Positions 8,489 through 19,242 are shown, numbered from the stretch's first letter. The stretch is 64,000 nt of DNA from Sessilibacter corallicola (GCF_021290925.1 NZ_JAJSLX010000001.1:124001-188000); one strand, 5' to 3'. Notes: generated by a model not told the origin, from the letters alone. Program-made: numbers and translations.

Positions 8489-10243
8489 ATGCAACCAATA
8501 ACCGACACCAACGATAAGCTTCAATTAAACCTCAGTTTTGCGGGTTATACGTCTCAGGGAATTAAAGACATTAATCAGGATGCGTTTTCGGCATTCACAC
8601 CTTCTGAGCGAGACGTAAAACTCAAAGGCATTACCTTGTGTGTCGCCGACGGTATCAGCAGCAGCGATCGCTCCCACGAGGCCAGTAATACGGCGGTAAC
8701 CAGTTTTATCAATGATTATTACAGCACGCCGCAAACCTGGTCGGTAAAGAAAAGCGCGGCGCAGGTGTTACAAGCATTAAACTCTTGGTTGTACCATCAA
8801 GGCCGTGGCGATTTTAGCCAGCAAAACAGTTTGGTTACTACGTTCAGCGCTGTGGTTTTTAAATCCACCACCGCGCATATTTTCCATATTGGCGATACCC
8901 GTATTTATCGCTGGCGCAATGATTCGTTGGAATTGTTAACCCGAGACCACACCCATAATTACCAAGGTCAAAAAAATATTTTGTACCGCGCCTTGGGTAT
9001 TGATCCATTGTTAGAAGTGGATCACTCGGTAACGGATATCGAACCCGGTGATATGTTTTTACTCACCAGTGATGGCGTGCACGATTATATCGACGAAAAA
9101 AATCTGCACAGCTTTTTATCGGTAAAGCATTTATCCCTGGCTACCTGCGCAAAAAGTTTGGTGGATTACGCGCTTAATCAAGGCAGCTCGGATAATCTCA
9201 CCTGCTTGATTACCAAGGTAGAAAACACGCCTAATGCCAATCTTGATGAAATTCATCGCAGCCTGACTAAACGGGTGATTCCGCCGGCCATGCGCCAAGG
9301 CAATAAAATTGATCACTATTACGTCGAAAAGGTAATTCATGCGGGCAGCCGCAGCCACGTGTATTTGGTCCGCGATTTAGAGACAAAAAAACTGTGTGTG
9401 TTAAAAGCACCGTCACAAAATTTTGCTGAAAACCTGCATTATTTGGACGGTTTTATTAACGAACAATGGATCGGTCAAACCATTGATCATAAATCTATCA
9501 TGAAGATTTATCCGCACGATAAAAACAGCAATTTTCTGTACCACGTGTGCGAGTACATTCAAGGCATTTCGTTACGGGATTGGATGCGTGAAAACCCGAA
9601 TCCCAGCATTGTTAAAATCAGGCCCATTATAGAATCACTGATTAAAGCGCTGCGTGTGTTGCAACGGCTTAATATCGTCCATCGTGATCTTAAGCCCGAA
9701 AACGTGTTAATTGACCACGAAAACAACGTTAAATTAATTGATTTTGGCACGGTTAAGGTCGACAGCCTAACGGAAATTGCCAATCAATTGCAGGACGAAT
9801 GTCCAGCCGGTACCGCGGGTTACACGGCGCCGGAATATTTCTTTGGTGAAACCGGTTGCCATCAATCGGATATTTTTTCGCTCGGGGTGATTATTTACGA
9901 AATGCTGAGCGCAAAGCTGCCGTTCACCGATTTAAATCATCAGGGAAAAGTCACGCGTTACTATTCGGATTGGTCGTACATTTCATTAAAGACGTTTTCT
10001 CCCGACATTCCAACGTGGTTGGATTTAACGGTGCAAAAAGCCTGTCATCCAGACCCCAAGCATCGCTACTCGGCAATGTCTGAGTTATCGCGAGATTTGA
10101 ATCGCCCTAACCCAACGTTTCTTGAAGATCACCGAAAAAAACCGCTGATTGAGCGCAACCCAGTATTGGTTTGGCGAAGTATCAGCATTATTTTGATGGT
10201 TATAGTGTTGGTGCAATTTTTTTGGATGTCACAAAATACGTAA
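8489..10243 (+). CDS. Fused PP2C phosphatase - Ser/Thr protein kinase, membrane anchored
   Basis: The 584-residue protein carries two opposing enzymes. Residues about 15-245 are a PP2C phosphatase, with metal-binding motifs NQDAF (29-33), VADG (52-55), GDTR, LLTSDGVHD and SSDNLT. Residues about 275-535 are a Hanks-type kinase with HRDLKPEN (catalytic D400), DFGT (D418) and GTAGYTAPE. The nucleotide loop (HAGSRSHVYL) has fewer glycines than usual. A single C-terminal helix (about 562-581) should anchor it in the inner membrane, with both domains cytoplasmic. It follows the nitrate transporter gene by 179 bp. Such bifunctional proteins recur next to nitrate transporters, so regulation of nitrate uptake is a reasonable guess. 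No clear ribosome site precedes the ATG. Confidence 0.9.
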   Translation: MQPITDTNDKLQLNLSFAGYTSQGIKDINQDAFSAFTPSERDVKLKGITLCVADGISSSDRSHEASNTAVTSFINDYYSTPQTWSVKKSAAQVLQALNSWLYHQGRGDFSQQNSLVTTFSAVVFKSTTAHIFHIGDTRIYRWRNDSLELLTRDHTHNYQGQKNILYRALGIDPLLEVDHSVTDIEPGDMFLLTSDGVHDYIDEKNLHSFLSVKHLSLATCAKSLVDYALNQGSSDNLTCLITKVENTPNANLDEIHRSLTKRVIPPAMRQGNKIDHYYVEKVIHAGSRSHVYLVRDLETKKLCVLKAPSQNFAENLHYLDGFINEQWIGQTIDHKSIMKIYPHDKNSNFLYHVCEYIQGISLRDWMRENPNPSIVKIRPIIESLIKALRVLQRLNIVHRDLKPENVLIDHENNVKLIDFGTVKVDSLTEIANQLQDECPAGTAGYTAPEYFFGETGCHQSDIFSLGVIIYEMLSAKLPFTDLNHQGKVTRYYSDWSYISLKTFSPDIPTWLDLTVQKACHPDPKHRYSAMSELSRDLNRPNPTFLEDHRKKPLIERNPVLVWRSISIILMVIVLVQFFWMSQNT

Positions 10244-10299
10244 GCTCTCAACTCATTACATTCGTCTTTTTAAGGCTTTGGTTCTTAAGACATGGGTTT

Positions 10300-11193
10300 T
10301 TAAGATATAAGCGCATTGCGAAACAGTTCTTTTAATTTTTCAATGTCTCTGACTCTAACGTAATTGGGCCGAGCAACCATTGTGATGGTTCGATGAGGGC
10401 CGGGTTCGTTAAGGTGTATGGCTTTAATTTCAGCATTGTTTTTTACCAGTTGTTCCAATGCCATTTCGGGCACCAAAGTACTGCCAATTTTACAGGCAAC
10501 CATTTGGGTTAAGGTGTTTAAACTGGTGGCCGAAAATTCTTGTTCGTCTTCAACGTGCTTTAACTGACACGCCGCCAAGGCGTGATCTTTAAGACAGTGG
10601 CCATCTTTCAGCAGCATTAGTTTATCAAGCTCAAGCTCGTTACTGGTGATTTCATTAACGCCATGTGGCGATTCATCTTGATGGCTAATCCAAAAGAAAT
10701 CTTCTTGCCAAAACTCAAACGAAATTAAGCCATCGATCGGAAACGGCAACGCCAATATGGCGGTATCGAGCTTGCCCATTTTCACCATATCGACAATTAC
10801 GTGCGACTGCTCTTCGACGATATGCAATTTAAAGTTGGGGTATTGACGCCGAACCGCGGGTAACACTTTCGGTAATAGGTACGGGCTCACTGTGGGTATA
10901 ACACCGACTTTCATGGGCGCGGACAATTCCGGCTTATAGAGCTGACCCAGTTGATACAACTCTTCAAGATCAAGCTTTATGGCTTGCGCTTTGTCGATAA
11001 AGTGTTGGCCCCGATCGGTAAGCAGCACTTGTTTGCTGTTTCTTTCGAATACCTGAAACCCCAATTGTTTTTCCATCTCATGAATGGCAATGCTCATTGC
11101 TGACTGAGAAACATGACAAATTTCTGCGGCTTTTTTAAAGTGCAGAAATTTGGCCACAGCCAAGGAATAATTAATTTGTTTTATTGAGATCAT
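10300..11193 (-). CDS. oxyR: OxyR hydrogen-peroxide-sensing LysR regulator
   Basis: The 297-residue protein has an N-terminal LysR helix-turn-helix and a regulatory domain containing KDGHCLKDHALAAC. Its two cysteines, C200 and C209, are nine residues apart, as are the redox pair C199/C208 of E. coli OxyR, and the GHCL context is the OxyR signature. Peroxide oxidises this pair to a disulfide and turns the protein into an activator. It is divergent from the catalase-peroxidase gene starting at 11591, a classic OxyR target, which supports the assignment. Length agrees with the family (about 300). Confidence 0.95.
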   Translation of the reverse strand: MISIKQINYSLAVAKFLHFKKAAEICHVSQSAMSIAIHEMEKQLGFQVFERNSKQVLLTDRGQHFIDKAQAIKLDLEELYQLGQLYKPELSAPMKVGVIPTVSPYLLPKVLPAVRRQYPNFKLHIVEEQSHVIVDMVKMGKLDTAILALPFPIDGLISFEFWQEDFFWISHQDESPHGVNEITSNELELDKLMLLKDGHCLKDHALAACQLKHVEDEQEFSATSLNTLTQMVACKIGSTLVPEMALEQLVKNNAEIKAIHLNEPGPHRTITMVARPNYVRVRDIEKLKELFRNALIS

Positions 11194-11590
11194 TTTTATT
11201 CTTATTGTTAAAATTAACGGGATTTAATGTAATTAAGGCAAACTGGATTTTCGTGCAGTTTATCTTAATCAAAATCTGTTGTCACAAGCACACGGACAAC
11301 CAAAAATATCGCCACAGCGCCTAAAATAAGGCTGTAACGGAAGATATAAACCGCACCTATTAAACAATTAATTAAATGCAATACAAAAATCACGACAAAA
11401 AAACTAGATTTTTTGAACGATAATTTTATGCAAATAACCCATTTAATTCATTCAATACCTGCACAAATTTCGATTTTGAATAATTAAAAATTAAAAAGAT
11501 TAAATTCAAATTAATTAAATGGTGTCGGTAAAAATATTCATTAGCCTAATGAGATCACAACCATAACAAGATCAATTCTAGGTGGCAAAA
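11194..11590. promoter_or_regulatory. oxyR-katG divergent control region
   Basis: This 397-bp, strongly AT-rich gap should contain both promoters and OxyR-binding sites. I could not find a clean match to the four-part OxyR consensus by eye. The AT-rich tract 11360-11520 would be consistent with activation by bending, but that is inference only. Confidence 0.45.
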
Positions 11591-13858
11591 ATGCGTATTA
11601 AAAAATCAATAACATGGTCTGCAATGGCAAGTGTTGTGGCATTGGCTTTATACGGCCAGGCTTCGGCAAATGAGGGAACCATCAGTAAACCCCAAGGCGC
11701 CATTGGCGTTGGCAAAGTGGCACACGGTCAAGCAAAACCGAATTCTTTTTGGTGGCCGGATCAAATTAATCTCTCCAGTTTGCGAGATCACGACTTACGT
11801 TCGAACCCATTCGGCGATAATTTTGATTATAAAAAAGCGTTCGCAAATTTGGATATGGATGCGCTCAAAAAAGACATCGACTCGGTTCTTACCGATTCTC
11901 AAGATTGGTGGCCCGCCGATTGGGGTAATTATGGCCCTTTATTTATTCGCATGACCTGGCACGCAGCGGGCACCTATCGAACACTGGATGGCCGAGGTGG
12001 CGCCGGTGGTGGCCAGCAACGATTCGATCCATTAAACAGCTGGCCCGATAACGGAAATTTAGACAAAGCTCGGCGCTTGTTGTGGCCGGTGAAACAAAAA
12101 TACGGCGAGTCTATATCGTGGGGAGATTTAATTGTTTTGGCCGGTAACGTTGCCCTTGAAAATATGGGTTTTAAAACCTACGGATTTGCCGCCGGGCGCG
12201 CTGACGATTGGGAACCCGATACCGTCTATTGGGGGCCGGAAGTCGCTATGCTTGCCAGTGATCGTCGCGACAGTAACGGTACATTAAAAAAACCATTGGC
12301 GGCGGTTCACATGGGTTTGATTTACGTGAACCCCGAAGGCCCTGGAGGTGTTCCAGACCCGCTGGCGTCGGCGAAAAATGTACGCGAAGCTTTTGCGCGC
12401 ATGGCAATGAATGACGAAGAAACCCTTGCGTTAATTGCCGGAGGTCACACATTTGGCAAAATGCATGGCGCTCATAAAGCCAAGCAATGCCTAGGCGCCG
12501 AACCCGGTGCAGCCGGAATTGAAGAACAAGGGCTCGGGTGGAAAAACCAATGCGGCAAAGGCCACTCAGAAGATACCGTCACCAGTGGTTTAGAAGGCGC
12601 ATGGACACAAGCACCCACGCAATGGACATCGCTTTATTTACAAAATTTACTGAATTTTGAATGGAAACAAGCTCGCAGTCCGGCTGGTGCCATTATTTGG
12701 GTGCCAACCGATGAGTCTTTGCATTCCGTTGTTCCAGATGCGCACATAGAAGGCAAATTTAATCCGCCAGTTATGAACACGGCAGATTTGGCCCTTAAAT
12801 TTGATCCTGAGTACCGAAAAATTGCCGAGCGATTTTTGGCGGATCCCGAAGAATATCGTCTCGCGTTTGCGAAAGCGTGGTTTAAGCTTACGCACCGGGA
12901 TATGGGGCCGCGAGATAATTACTTGGGTAACGACTTTCCAACGGAGTCGTTAATTTGGCAGGACCCCATCCCTAAACCAAATTACGAGCTAATTAGCAAA
13001 AAAGACATTGCCAATTTAAAACAAAAAATTATGGATTCGGATTTGAATGTTTCTGAATTGGTAAAAGTTGCTTGGGCGTCGGCAGCGTCGTATCGAGATT
13101 CAGACATGCGCGGTGGCGCCAACGGTGCCCGAATTGCTTTGGCCCCCCAAAAAGATTGGCCGGTAAACAGTCCTGCTGAAACTAAAAAAGTCATTACGCA
13201 ACTAAAAGCGATTCAGCGCGGGTTTAATAATTCGGTATTTCGCTCCAGCAAAATTTCTTTGGCAGACACCATTGTTTTAGCAGGTGCAGCGGCCATTGAA
13301 AAAGCTGCTAAAGAAGCGGGAGTTGAAGTGAGTGTGCCCTTTGTTCCCGGGCGAGGCGATGCAAAGCAAGAGCAAACCGACGTTAACTCATTTAACTTGT
13401 TAAAACCCCAAGCCGACGGATTTAGAAACTACTACGAAAAAGGTCACTATAAATCCCCAACGGATGCCTTAATTGATAAAGCCGATCAATTGGCGCTTAC
13501 TGTACCAGAAATGACGGTATTACTGGGTGGCATGCGGGTTCTCAACACCAACGCCGATGGCAGCGCTCACGGTGTGTTAACCGACAACCCCGGACGTTTA
13601 ACCAACGACTTTTTCGTGAATCTTTTGGATATGTCGACCCGATGGCACAAAGCTGGTGATGTATACAAAGGCGTAGATCGTAAAACAGGCGTCATGAAAT
13701 ACACGGCAACGCCGGTTGATCTGATTTTTGGTTCGTCTTCGGAATTACGCGCGGTGGCTGAAACCTACGCTTATAACAACGCTCAAGAGCGCTTTGTGAA
13801 TGATTTTGTTAAGGCTTGGGTTAAAGTTATGCAATCGGATCGATTCGATTTGAAATAA
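11591..13858 (+). CDS. katG: Exported catalase-peroxidase KatG
   Basis: This bifunctional heme enzyme destroys hydrogen peroxide (catalase) and oxidises substrates (peroxidase). All signature residues are present: distal R120, W123 and H124 (RMTWHAAG), Y245 (LIYVNPEG), M271 (ARMAMND) and proximal H286 (GGHTFGK). W123, Y245 and M271 have the spacing of the Met-Tyr-Trp crosslink needed for catalase activity. The first 26 or so residues are a Sec-type signal ([20 protein letters not shown]...ASA), so this is a periplasmic form. The ATG at 11591 is preferred to the GTG at 11582, because AGGTGG at 11580-11585 would be its ribosome site. It is divergent from oxyR and probably activated by it. Confidence 0.96.
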   Translation: MRIKKSITWSAMASVVALALYGQASANEGTISKPQGAIGVGKVAHGQAKPNSFWWPDQINLSSLRDHDLRSNPFGDNFDYKKAFANLDMDALKKDIDSVLTDSQDWWPADWGNYGPLFIRMTWHAAGTYRTLDGRGGAGGGQQRFDPLNSWPDNGNLDKARRLLWPVKQKYGESISWGDLIVLAGNVALENMGFKTYGFAAGRADDWEPDTVYWGPEVAMLASDRRDSNGTLKKPLAAVHMGLIYVNPEGPGGVPDPLASAKNVREAFARMAMNDEETLALIAGGHTFGKMHGAHKAKQCLGAEPGAAGIEEQGLGWKNQCGKGHSEDTVTSGLEGAWTQAPTQWTSLYLQNLLNFEWKQARSPAGAIIWVPTDESLHSVVPDAHIEGKFNPPVMNTADLALKFDPEYRKIAERFLADPEEYRLAFAKAWFKLTHRDMGPRDNYLGNDFPTESLIWQDPIPKPNYELISKKDIANLKQKIMDSDLNVSELVKVAWASAASYRDSDMRGGANGARIALAPQKDWPVNSPAETKKVITQLKAIQRGFNNSVFRSSKISLADTIVLAGAAAIEKAAKEAGVEVSVPFVPGRGDAKQEQTDVNSFNLLKPQADGFRNYYEKGHYKSPTDALIDKADQLALTVPEMTVLLGGMRVLNTNADGSAHGVLTDNPGRLTNDFFVNLLDMSTRWHKAGDVYKGVDRKTGVMKYTATPVDLIFGSSSELRAVAETYAYNNAQERFVNDFVKAWVKVMQSDRFDLK

Positions 13859-13865
13859 TCATAGG

Positions 13866-13894
13866 GCCTAGCGGTGGTTGTGCCACCGCTAGGC
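13866..13894 (+). terminator. Terminator hairpin downstream of katG
   Basis: GCCTAGCGGTGG pairs perfectly with CCACCGCTAGGC across a 5-nt loop, eight bases after the katG stop. Only a short T run (GCTTT) follows. It also lies just past the converging rlaP-type stop and could serve both genes. Confidence 0.75.
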
Positions 13895-13897
13895 GCT

Positions 13898-14722
13898 TTA
13901 AGGTGTTAATTCTTGATTTAACACAGCAAGAAAAAAGTCATTTAATTCAGAGAATCCTAATTCAGTACTTTTTTCGGCACTTTTTTCTTCCTCCCCCAAC
14001 AACTCGTTATGCAAACGCTTATTGTCTTCTGCCAAGGCGTTAAGCTCTGCTAACTGTTCTTCAATATACTGACTGATTTCCGGTATTTTCTCTCGATAAT
14101 CGGATTCAAATCCGGCTTTTTTCTCTTCGATTAATCGGTAAATAACTGTTTTAAGCGATTGATCCGTAATGATGTTTTCAACCAATTCCTGGAACACAAT
14201 AGGTGCACTGGTTTTATGAGTTAAAATCCAACGCATAGACAAAATGGGACGCAATACATAAAAGTATTTTTTAACACGAACCTGTTCGCCTTTTAAATGT
14301 TCTCTAAAATTGCCATTAGCCATACTGCGATAGTGGTGAAACAGAGCCAACGGATTAAACAGTTGTTTAGACAATTTGTTTATTTGAGCTAAAAACAGTT
14401 CATCGGATTGATAAACAATGGGGGAATTTAACCATTCAATTAACGACGGGTTCGATTTTTTAAGCAGTAATAATGCTTTCTTTAAATCCCAGCCATTGAT
14501 GTCTAATAAATCATTAATGGGTAATTCGATGACATCTCGACAGGCTTCAAGATCAACGCGCAGATACCATTCTTTCGGGCGAACATAAATAAAACGCGCA
14601 TCATAATCGCTGTCTGCAGAGGGAAATCCCCAGGCACGGCTGCCGGATTCACACGCGTGCAGAATTTTTACATTGTGTTCAGACTCTATGGCAGCCAACT
14701 GCCGAATAATTTCATCTCTCAT
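13898..14722 (-). CDS. RlaP/YcgL-type DNA polymerase beta-superfamily nucleotidyltransferase
   Basis: The 274-residue protein has the nucleotidyltransferase signature GSRAWGFPSADSDYDARFIYV (about residues 27-47), in which GS and the DxD-like SDYD pair bind nucleotide and metals. The following EWYL..., NGWDLKKALLLLKKSNPSLIEWLNSPIVY and KKYFYVLRPILSMRWI segments are typical of the family that Pfam links to predicted RNA repair (RlaP). A charged C-terminal tail (about 215-260) may form a coiled coil. The natural substrate is not established for most members. It is a single gene with its own start (ATG, 14722), converging on katG. Family membership is confident, function is not. Confidence 0.88.
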   Translation of the reverse strand: MRDEIIRQLAAIESEHNVKILHACESGSRAWGFPSADSDYDARFIYVRPKEWYLRVDLEACRDVIELPINDLLDINGWDLKKALLLLKKSNPSLIEWLNSPIVYQSDELFLAQINKLSKQLFNPLALFHHYRSMANGNFREHLKGEQVRVKKYFYVLRPILSMRWILTHKTSAPIVFQELVENIITDQSLKTVIYRLIEEKKAGFESDYREKIPEISQYIEEQLAELNALAEDNKRLHNELLGEEEKSAEKSTELGFSELNDFFLAVLNQELTP

Positions 14723-14773
14723 AGGTATTTATCGTCCTTGTTGTGAGAAATAAATAAAATAAAAAGAATTGTG

Positions 14774-15205
14774 TTAACTGACCAAATACATAACAGCCCA
14801 ATAACGGGCAAATTTTCCGATCCCCACCAATACTAAAAAGATAAAGAAGTTAACTCGTAGAAGCCCTGCAATTACAGTGAGTGGATCACCAATCACGGGA
14901 ACCCAGGCAAACAGCAGTGAGACGTAACCCCAATTTTGAAATCTAGCCTCGGCTTTATTGAGCGTATCATCAGAGACTTTTAGGAATTTTTTGATGGCGT
15001 AAACCCCACCCCAAATTCCCAACGCATAATTGGTACAAGAACCCAGTACATTGCCCGCCGTGGCGCTGGCAAGCAGTAAGTTCTCATTCAATCCTTGAAG
15101 CATTAAAGCCGATAGGAGTACCTCGGAGCTAAACGGTAGTATCGTGGCGGCAAGAAAGGCAGCGCAAAAAAGCCCAAAATAAGAATATTCAACAAGATCA
15201 ATCAA
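14774..15205 (-). CDS. YqaA/DedA-like small inner-membrane protein
   Basis: The 143-residue protein has four or five hydrophobic segments and the YqaA-type features FLAATILPFSSEVLLSALM near the start and FAWVPVIGDPLTVIAGLLRV in the middle. The family belongs to the DedA/SNARE-associated membrane proteins, linked to membrane homeostasis and lipid flipping, with no assigned activity for YqaA itself. The frame opens with a TTG at 15205; the preceding in-frame codons are blocked by a stop, so a non-ATG start seems real. No convincing ribosome site is visible. It lies 51 bp upstream of the nucleotidyltransferase gene on the same strand. Confidence 0.85.
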   Translation of the reverse strand: MIDLVEYSYFGLFCAAFLAATILPFSSEVLLSALMLQGLNENLLLASATAGNVLGSCTNYALGIWGGVYAIKKFLKVSDDTLNKAEARFQNWGYVSLLFAWVPVIGDPLTVIAGLLRVNFFIFLVLVGIGKFARYWAVMYLVS

Positions 15206-15258
15206 AACTCAGCCCATTAACACATCGGGTATTTATAGATCGGAATACATCAAATGCT

Positions 15259-15750
15259 TTAAGAATCAGTTTGATCTATCACACACTGCCGATAAAGCGT
15301 GTATGAAGTTCCAGATTTAAAACTCTTATAGACGAACTTGTCTTCGGATAAAGACTCTATTTCATAGGCATCGTATAAAGATGCTTGGGTTGTATCAAAT
15401 TCCACAATTTTTCCGTTTGATTTTTTTCTTGCCCTGGCCGCTGTAAAATAAACGGGCAGTCGAACACCCCACAATCCATATTCTTCCCACACAGTCTGTT
15501 GCCCAAGATCGCGAGTTTAAATAAATTTAATCTCATAAAACCCATCTTCAAAGCGATTGACTAGCCATCGAAGATGGTTCCCGTCATCATCAAATCGCTC
15601 GCCACACCACTGCCCTAAGAGCAAATTTCTGGCTGTCTCAGTGTCTTGTTTTAGAACATTACTGTCTGTTTTTTGATCGACTTTAACAATGCTTGTACAA
15701 GCAGCCAGTGAAAAGATTATGAGAACAGCAGCACTTAATTTAATTTTCAT
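15259..15750 (-). pseudogene. Lipoprotein gene interrupted by one in-frame stop
   Basis: The first part starts at the ATG at 15750 (M5 of a frame that can begin at a GTG at 15762). It encodes a lipoprotein signal ending in SLAAC, then LLGQWCGERFDDDGNHLRWLVNRFEDGFYEIKF, and stops at a TAA at 15517-15519. The same frame continues without shift through TRDLGQQTVWEEYGLWGVRLPVYF to a second stop at 15259, about 85 more codons. Both halves look like one small outer-membrane lipoprotein of about 160 residues whose function I do not recognise. This is either a recently broken gene, a sequencing error, or readthrough. The downstream GTG at 15492 has no clear ribosome site. Confidence 0.7.
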
Positions 15751-15804
15751 GAGAAAGCTCACACTAAATCCATTTATCGTTAATTTATAGAATTTAAGCG
15801 CAAT

Positions 15805-15832
15805 AAAAAACCCGCACTAGGCGGGTTTTTTA
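15805..15832 (-). terminator. Rho-independent terminator of ppsA
   Basis: AAAAAACCCGC and GCGGGTTTTTT form an 11-bp stem around ACTAG, 18 bp beyond the ppsA stop. T runs are present on both strands, so it can also stop transcription from the other side. Confidence 0.9.
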
Positions 15833-15849
15833 GAACAGAAACGCAATGC

Positions 15850-18219
15850 TTATTTGCTGTTTTCAGCAAGGAACATCCAGGTTTCTTGTACGGTATCTGG
15901 TGTTAGAGAAACAGACGTAATTTGCTGCTCCATCAACCATTTCGCAAGATCTGGGTGATCCGATGGTCCTTGACCACAAATACCCACGTACTTGCCTTGT
16001 GCGCGACAAGCGTCGATGGCCATTTTCAGCATTTTCTTAACGGCTTCGTTACGCTCATCGAACAAGTGTGCGATCAAACCAGAGTCACGATCAAGACCAA
16101 GGGTTAACTGAGTCATGTCGTTAGAACCAATGGAGAAACCGTCGAAGTATTCTAGGAATTCTTCGGCCAACAAGGCATTGGATGGCAATTCACACATCAT
16201 GATCAATTTCAGACCGTCTTGACCACGAACCAAACCGTTGTCCGCAAGGATTTTCTCAACTGCTTGGGCTTCGCTTAAGGTGCGAACGAATGGAATCATT
16301 AACCATACGTTTTCTAGGCCAAGCTCGTTGCGAACTTTCTTCATTGCGCGACATTCAAGCTCGAAACAATCGCGGAAGCTTTCAGCGATGTAGCGAGAAG
16401 CGCCGCGGAAACCGATCATTGGGTTTTCTTCTTCCGGCTCGTACTGGCTGCCGCCGACCAAGTTTGCGTATTCGTTCGACTTAAAGTCAGACATACGCAC
16501 AATAACTTTGTTCGGGTAGAAAGAACCGGCGATGGTGGCAACACCTTCAACGATTTTCTCAACGTAGAAGTCAACCGGAGACGCATAACCGGAGGTCATG
16601 TCAGTGATGGTTGCTTTCAAATCGTCGTCTTGTTGATCAAAGTTCAACAAGGCTTTCGGGTGAATACCGATTTGGCGGTTAATGATGAACTCTAAACGAG
16701 CGAGGCCAACGCCTTTGTTCGGCAACATGGCGAAGCTCATGGCGCGATCTGGGTTAGCGACGTTCATCATGACGTCCATTTCTAACGGTGGCATTTCGGT
16801 GGTGTCAGATTTGATCACATCAAATTCCAACAAACCTTCCCAAATGTTGCCGGTGTCACCTTCGGCACAGCTTACGGTAACGTCGGTGGCGGTGGCCAAA
16901 CGCTCGGTGGCGTCTTCACAACCAACAACCGCAGGAATGCCAAGTTCACGGGCAATAATCGCCGCGTGACAGGTACGACCACCACGGTTAGTAACAATAG
17001 CTGCACAACGCTTCATGACTGGTTCCCAATCCGGGTCGGTCATGTCAGTAACCAATACGTCGCCGTCTTTGACTTGATCCATTTCATCAAGGCTTGCAAC
17101 AACGTGTACTTTACCTGCGCCTATTTTATCGCCAATGGCGCGACCAGAAGCCAACAAGGTGCTGGTTTCTTTGATGCGGTAGCGCTCCATAACTTGGGTA
17201 GACATTTGGCTGCGAACGGTTTCAGGGCGCGCTTGTAAGATGTAGATCTTTTGGTCGTCGCCGTCTTTGCCCCACTCGATGTCCATCGGGCGGCCATAAT
17301 GCTTTTCAATAATCATGGCTTGTTTAGCAAGCTCTAGAATATCGTCGTCATTAATGGAGAATTCTTTGCGAAGTTCTTCCGGAACCGGAATCACTTCTAC
17401 AGATTTACCGGCTTCGGCTTTTTCGCCGTAAATCATTTTTGCGGCTTTCGAACCTAGGTTGCGGCGAATAACACTGCGGAAACCTTTTTCTAGGGTTGGC
17501 TTGTGAACGTAAAACTCATCTGGGTTCACTGCACCTTGAACCACCATTTCACCCAAACCGTAAGATGAGGTAATGAATACCATATCGCGGTGGCCAGATT
17601 CGGTATCGAGGGTAAACATAACGCCAGAAGCGCCAGTTTCACTGCGACACATACGCTGGATACCTGCCGATAGAGCCACTTCTTTGTGATCAAAACCTTG
17701 GTGGACACGATAAGAAATCGCGCGATCATTAAACAATGACGCAAACACTTCTTTAACAGAGTGTAAAACGTTGTCGACGCCTCGAATATTTAAGAAAGTT
17801 TCTTGCTGGCCAGCAAATGAAGCATCGGGAAGGTCTTCTGCTGTTGCTGAAGAGCGAACAGCGACTGCAACATTCTCTAGATCACCGCAAAGTTCGGTGT
17901 AGCCATCGCGAATGGCTTGCTCTAGCTCAGGTGTAAACGGAGTTTCGACAACCCACTGACGGATTTGCTTGCCAGCAGCTGCCAAGGCGTTAACATCTTC
18001 AATATCGAGTTCATCCAGAACCTTGTGAATGCGATCATCGATACCGCTTTGGCTTAAGAACGTGCGGAAAGCCGCAGCAGTGGTCGCAAAGCCGGTAGGA
18101 ACTGAAACGCCTAAATCCGTGAGATTACTAATCATCTCACCGAGTGAGGCATTTTTGCCTCCGACTTTTTCAACATCGTTCATACCCAACTTTTCGAAGG
18201 GAATAATCTGATCGATCAC
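15850..18219 (-). CDS. ppsA: Phosphoenolpyruvate synthase
   Basis: PpsA converts pyruvate, ATP and water to phosphoenolpyruvate, AMP and phosphate, the entry to gluconeogenesis from three-carbon substrates. The 789-residue length matches the family. The order is an N-terminal ATP-grasp domain ([30 protein letters not shown]), a swivelling phosphohistidine domain ([14 protein letters not shown], catalytic H418) and a C-terminal PEP/pyruvate barrel ([45 protein letters not shown]). It is divergent from ppsR, whose product switches it off by phosphorylation, with 99 bp between the two starts. A terminator follows directly. Confidence 0.98.
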   Translation of the reverse strand: MIDQIIPFEKLGMNDVEKVGGKNASLGEMISNLTDLGVSVPTGFATTAAAFRTFLSQSGIDDRIHKVLDELDIEDVNALAAAGKQIRQWVVETPFTPELEQAIRDGYTELCGDLENVAVAVRSSATAEDLPDASFAGQQETFLNIRGVDNVLHSVKEVFASLFNDRAISYRVHQGFDHKEVALSAGIQRMCRSETGASGVMFTLDTESGHRDMVFITSSYGLGEMVVQGAVNPDEFYVHKPTLEKGFRSVIRRNLGSKAAKMIYGEKAEAGKSVEVIPVPEELRKEFSINDDDILELAKQAMIIEKHYGRPMDIEWGKDGDDQKIYILQARPETVRSQMSTQVMERYRIKETSTLLASGRAIGDKIGAGKVHVVASLDEMDQVKDGDVLVTDMTDPDWEPVMKRCAAIVTNRGGRTCHAAIIARELGIPAVVGCEDATERLATATDVTVSCAEGDTGNIWEGLLEFDVIKSDTTEMPPLEMDVMMNVANPDRAMSFAMLPNKGVGLARLEFIINRQIGIHPKALLNFDQQDDDLKATITDMTSGYASPVDFYVEKIVEGVATIAGSFYPNKVIVRMSDFKSNEYANLVGGSQYEPEEENPMIGFRGASRYIAESFRDCFELECRAMKKVRNELGLENVWLMIPFVRTLSEAQAVEKILADNGLVRGQDGLKLIMMCELPSNALLAEEFLEYFDGFSIGSNDMTQLTLGLDRDSGLIAHLFDERNEAVKKMLKMAIDACRAQGKYVGICGQGPSDHPDLAKWLMEQQITSVSLTPDTVQETWMFLAENSK

Positions 18220-18318
18220 GTTATCTCCTCGTGTATTTTTAACCTATAAGTGGTAATGATAACAATTAAATTGCTATTAACGAACTTTTTAAGACATAAG
18301 CAAGAGAATTAATCCATC

Positions 18319-19137
18319 ATGAGCACCCGTTACGCCTTTTACATTTCAGATAGCACAGGCATTACATCCCAAACTTTAGGCAACGCACTATTGCCATTAT
18401 TTAAAGAAACTAAATTTCATAAAATCCATTTACCCTACACCGACAGTGTCGCCAAGGCCGATGAAGCTGTGCGCCAAATCAACGAAGCCGCTATCAAATC
18501 TGGTGAAAAACCCCTGATATTCGATACCATTATGAATCCAGAAATCCGCGATCGCATTGCTGCATCGAACGGATTTTTAATGGACATTATCGGTACTTTT
18601 TTACCGGCTCTAGAAAAAGAGTTAGGTGCCGTATCGTCGTATCAAGTGGGCCAGAGCCATGATAACCCAACTGACGAGCGAGCGCTGATAAGAATGGACG
18701 CCGTTAATTTTGCGTTAGAAAACGACGACGGCGCCAAAACAAAGTACTATCCAGGGGCAGACGTTATTCTTATTGGTGTTTCACGAAGCGCAAAAACACC
18801 GACGTGTTTGTACATCGCTATGCAACACGGTATCTTCGCGGCTAACTATCCGTTAACAGAAGAAGATTTGGAAAAAGGCGAGCTGCCAAAATCACTGCGT
18901 GAATTCAAGGGAAAACTGTTTGGTTTGAGCATTGATCCCCCAAGACTTGCCAGCATTCGCGAACAACGACGCGCCGATTCTCGCTACGCCTCAATGAAAC
19001 AATGCGAGTGGGAAGTGAAAGAAGCGCTCTTTATGTATCGCAAATTGGGTATTCCCTGGGTAGATACCACGGCGATTTCAGTCGAAGAAATTGCAACCCG
19101 CATCATCATGACCAAAAATCTGCAACGCAGAGTTTAA
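18319..19137 (+). CDS. ppsR: PEP synthetase regulatory protein (kinase/pyrophosphorylase)
   Basis: PpsR (DUF299) inactivates PEP synthase by ADP-dependent phosphorylation of a threonine next to the catalytic histidine, and reactivates it with phosphate. The 272-residue protein has the family landmarks: FYISDSTGITSQTLGNALL at the start, the P-loop GVSRSAKTPTCLYIA (from about residue 153), GLSIDPPRLASIREQRR and the C-terminal TTAISVEEIATRI. It is divergent from its target, ppsA, the common arrangement in gammaproteobacteria. A terminator lies about 105 bp downstream. Confidence 0.97.
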   Translation: MSTRYAFYISDSTGITSQTLGNALLPLFKETKFHKIHLPYTDSVAKADEAVRQINEAAIKSGEKPLIFDTIMNPEIRDRIAASNGFLMDIIGTFLPALEKELGAVSSYQVGQSHDNPTDERALIRMDAVNFALENDDGAKTKYYPGADVILIGVSRSAKTPTCLYIAMQHGIFAANYPLTEEDLEKGELPKSLREFKGKLFGLSIDPPRLASIREQRRADSRYASMKQCEWEVKEALFMYRKLGIPWVDTTAISVEEIATRIIMTKNLQRRV

Positions 19138-19242
19138 CCGATTGATTTAAAGACCAAGAAACTCGAAATAATACGGAATTCCCTACGCCACATGGATGCG
19201 CAATTTGATTCAATCGCTTATCGTTATTGAAATTGTCAGGAG

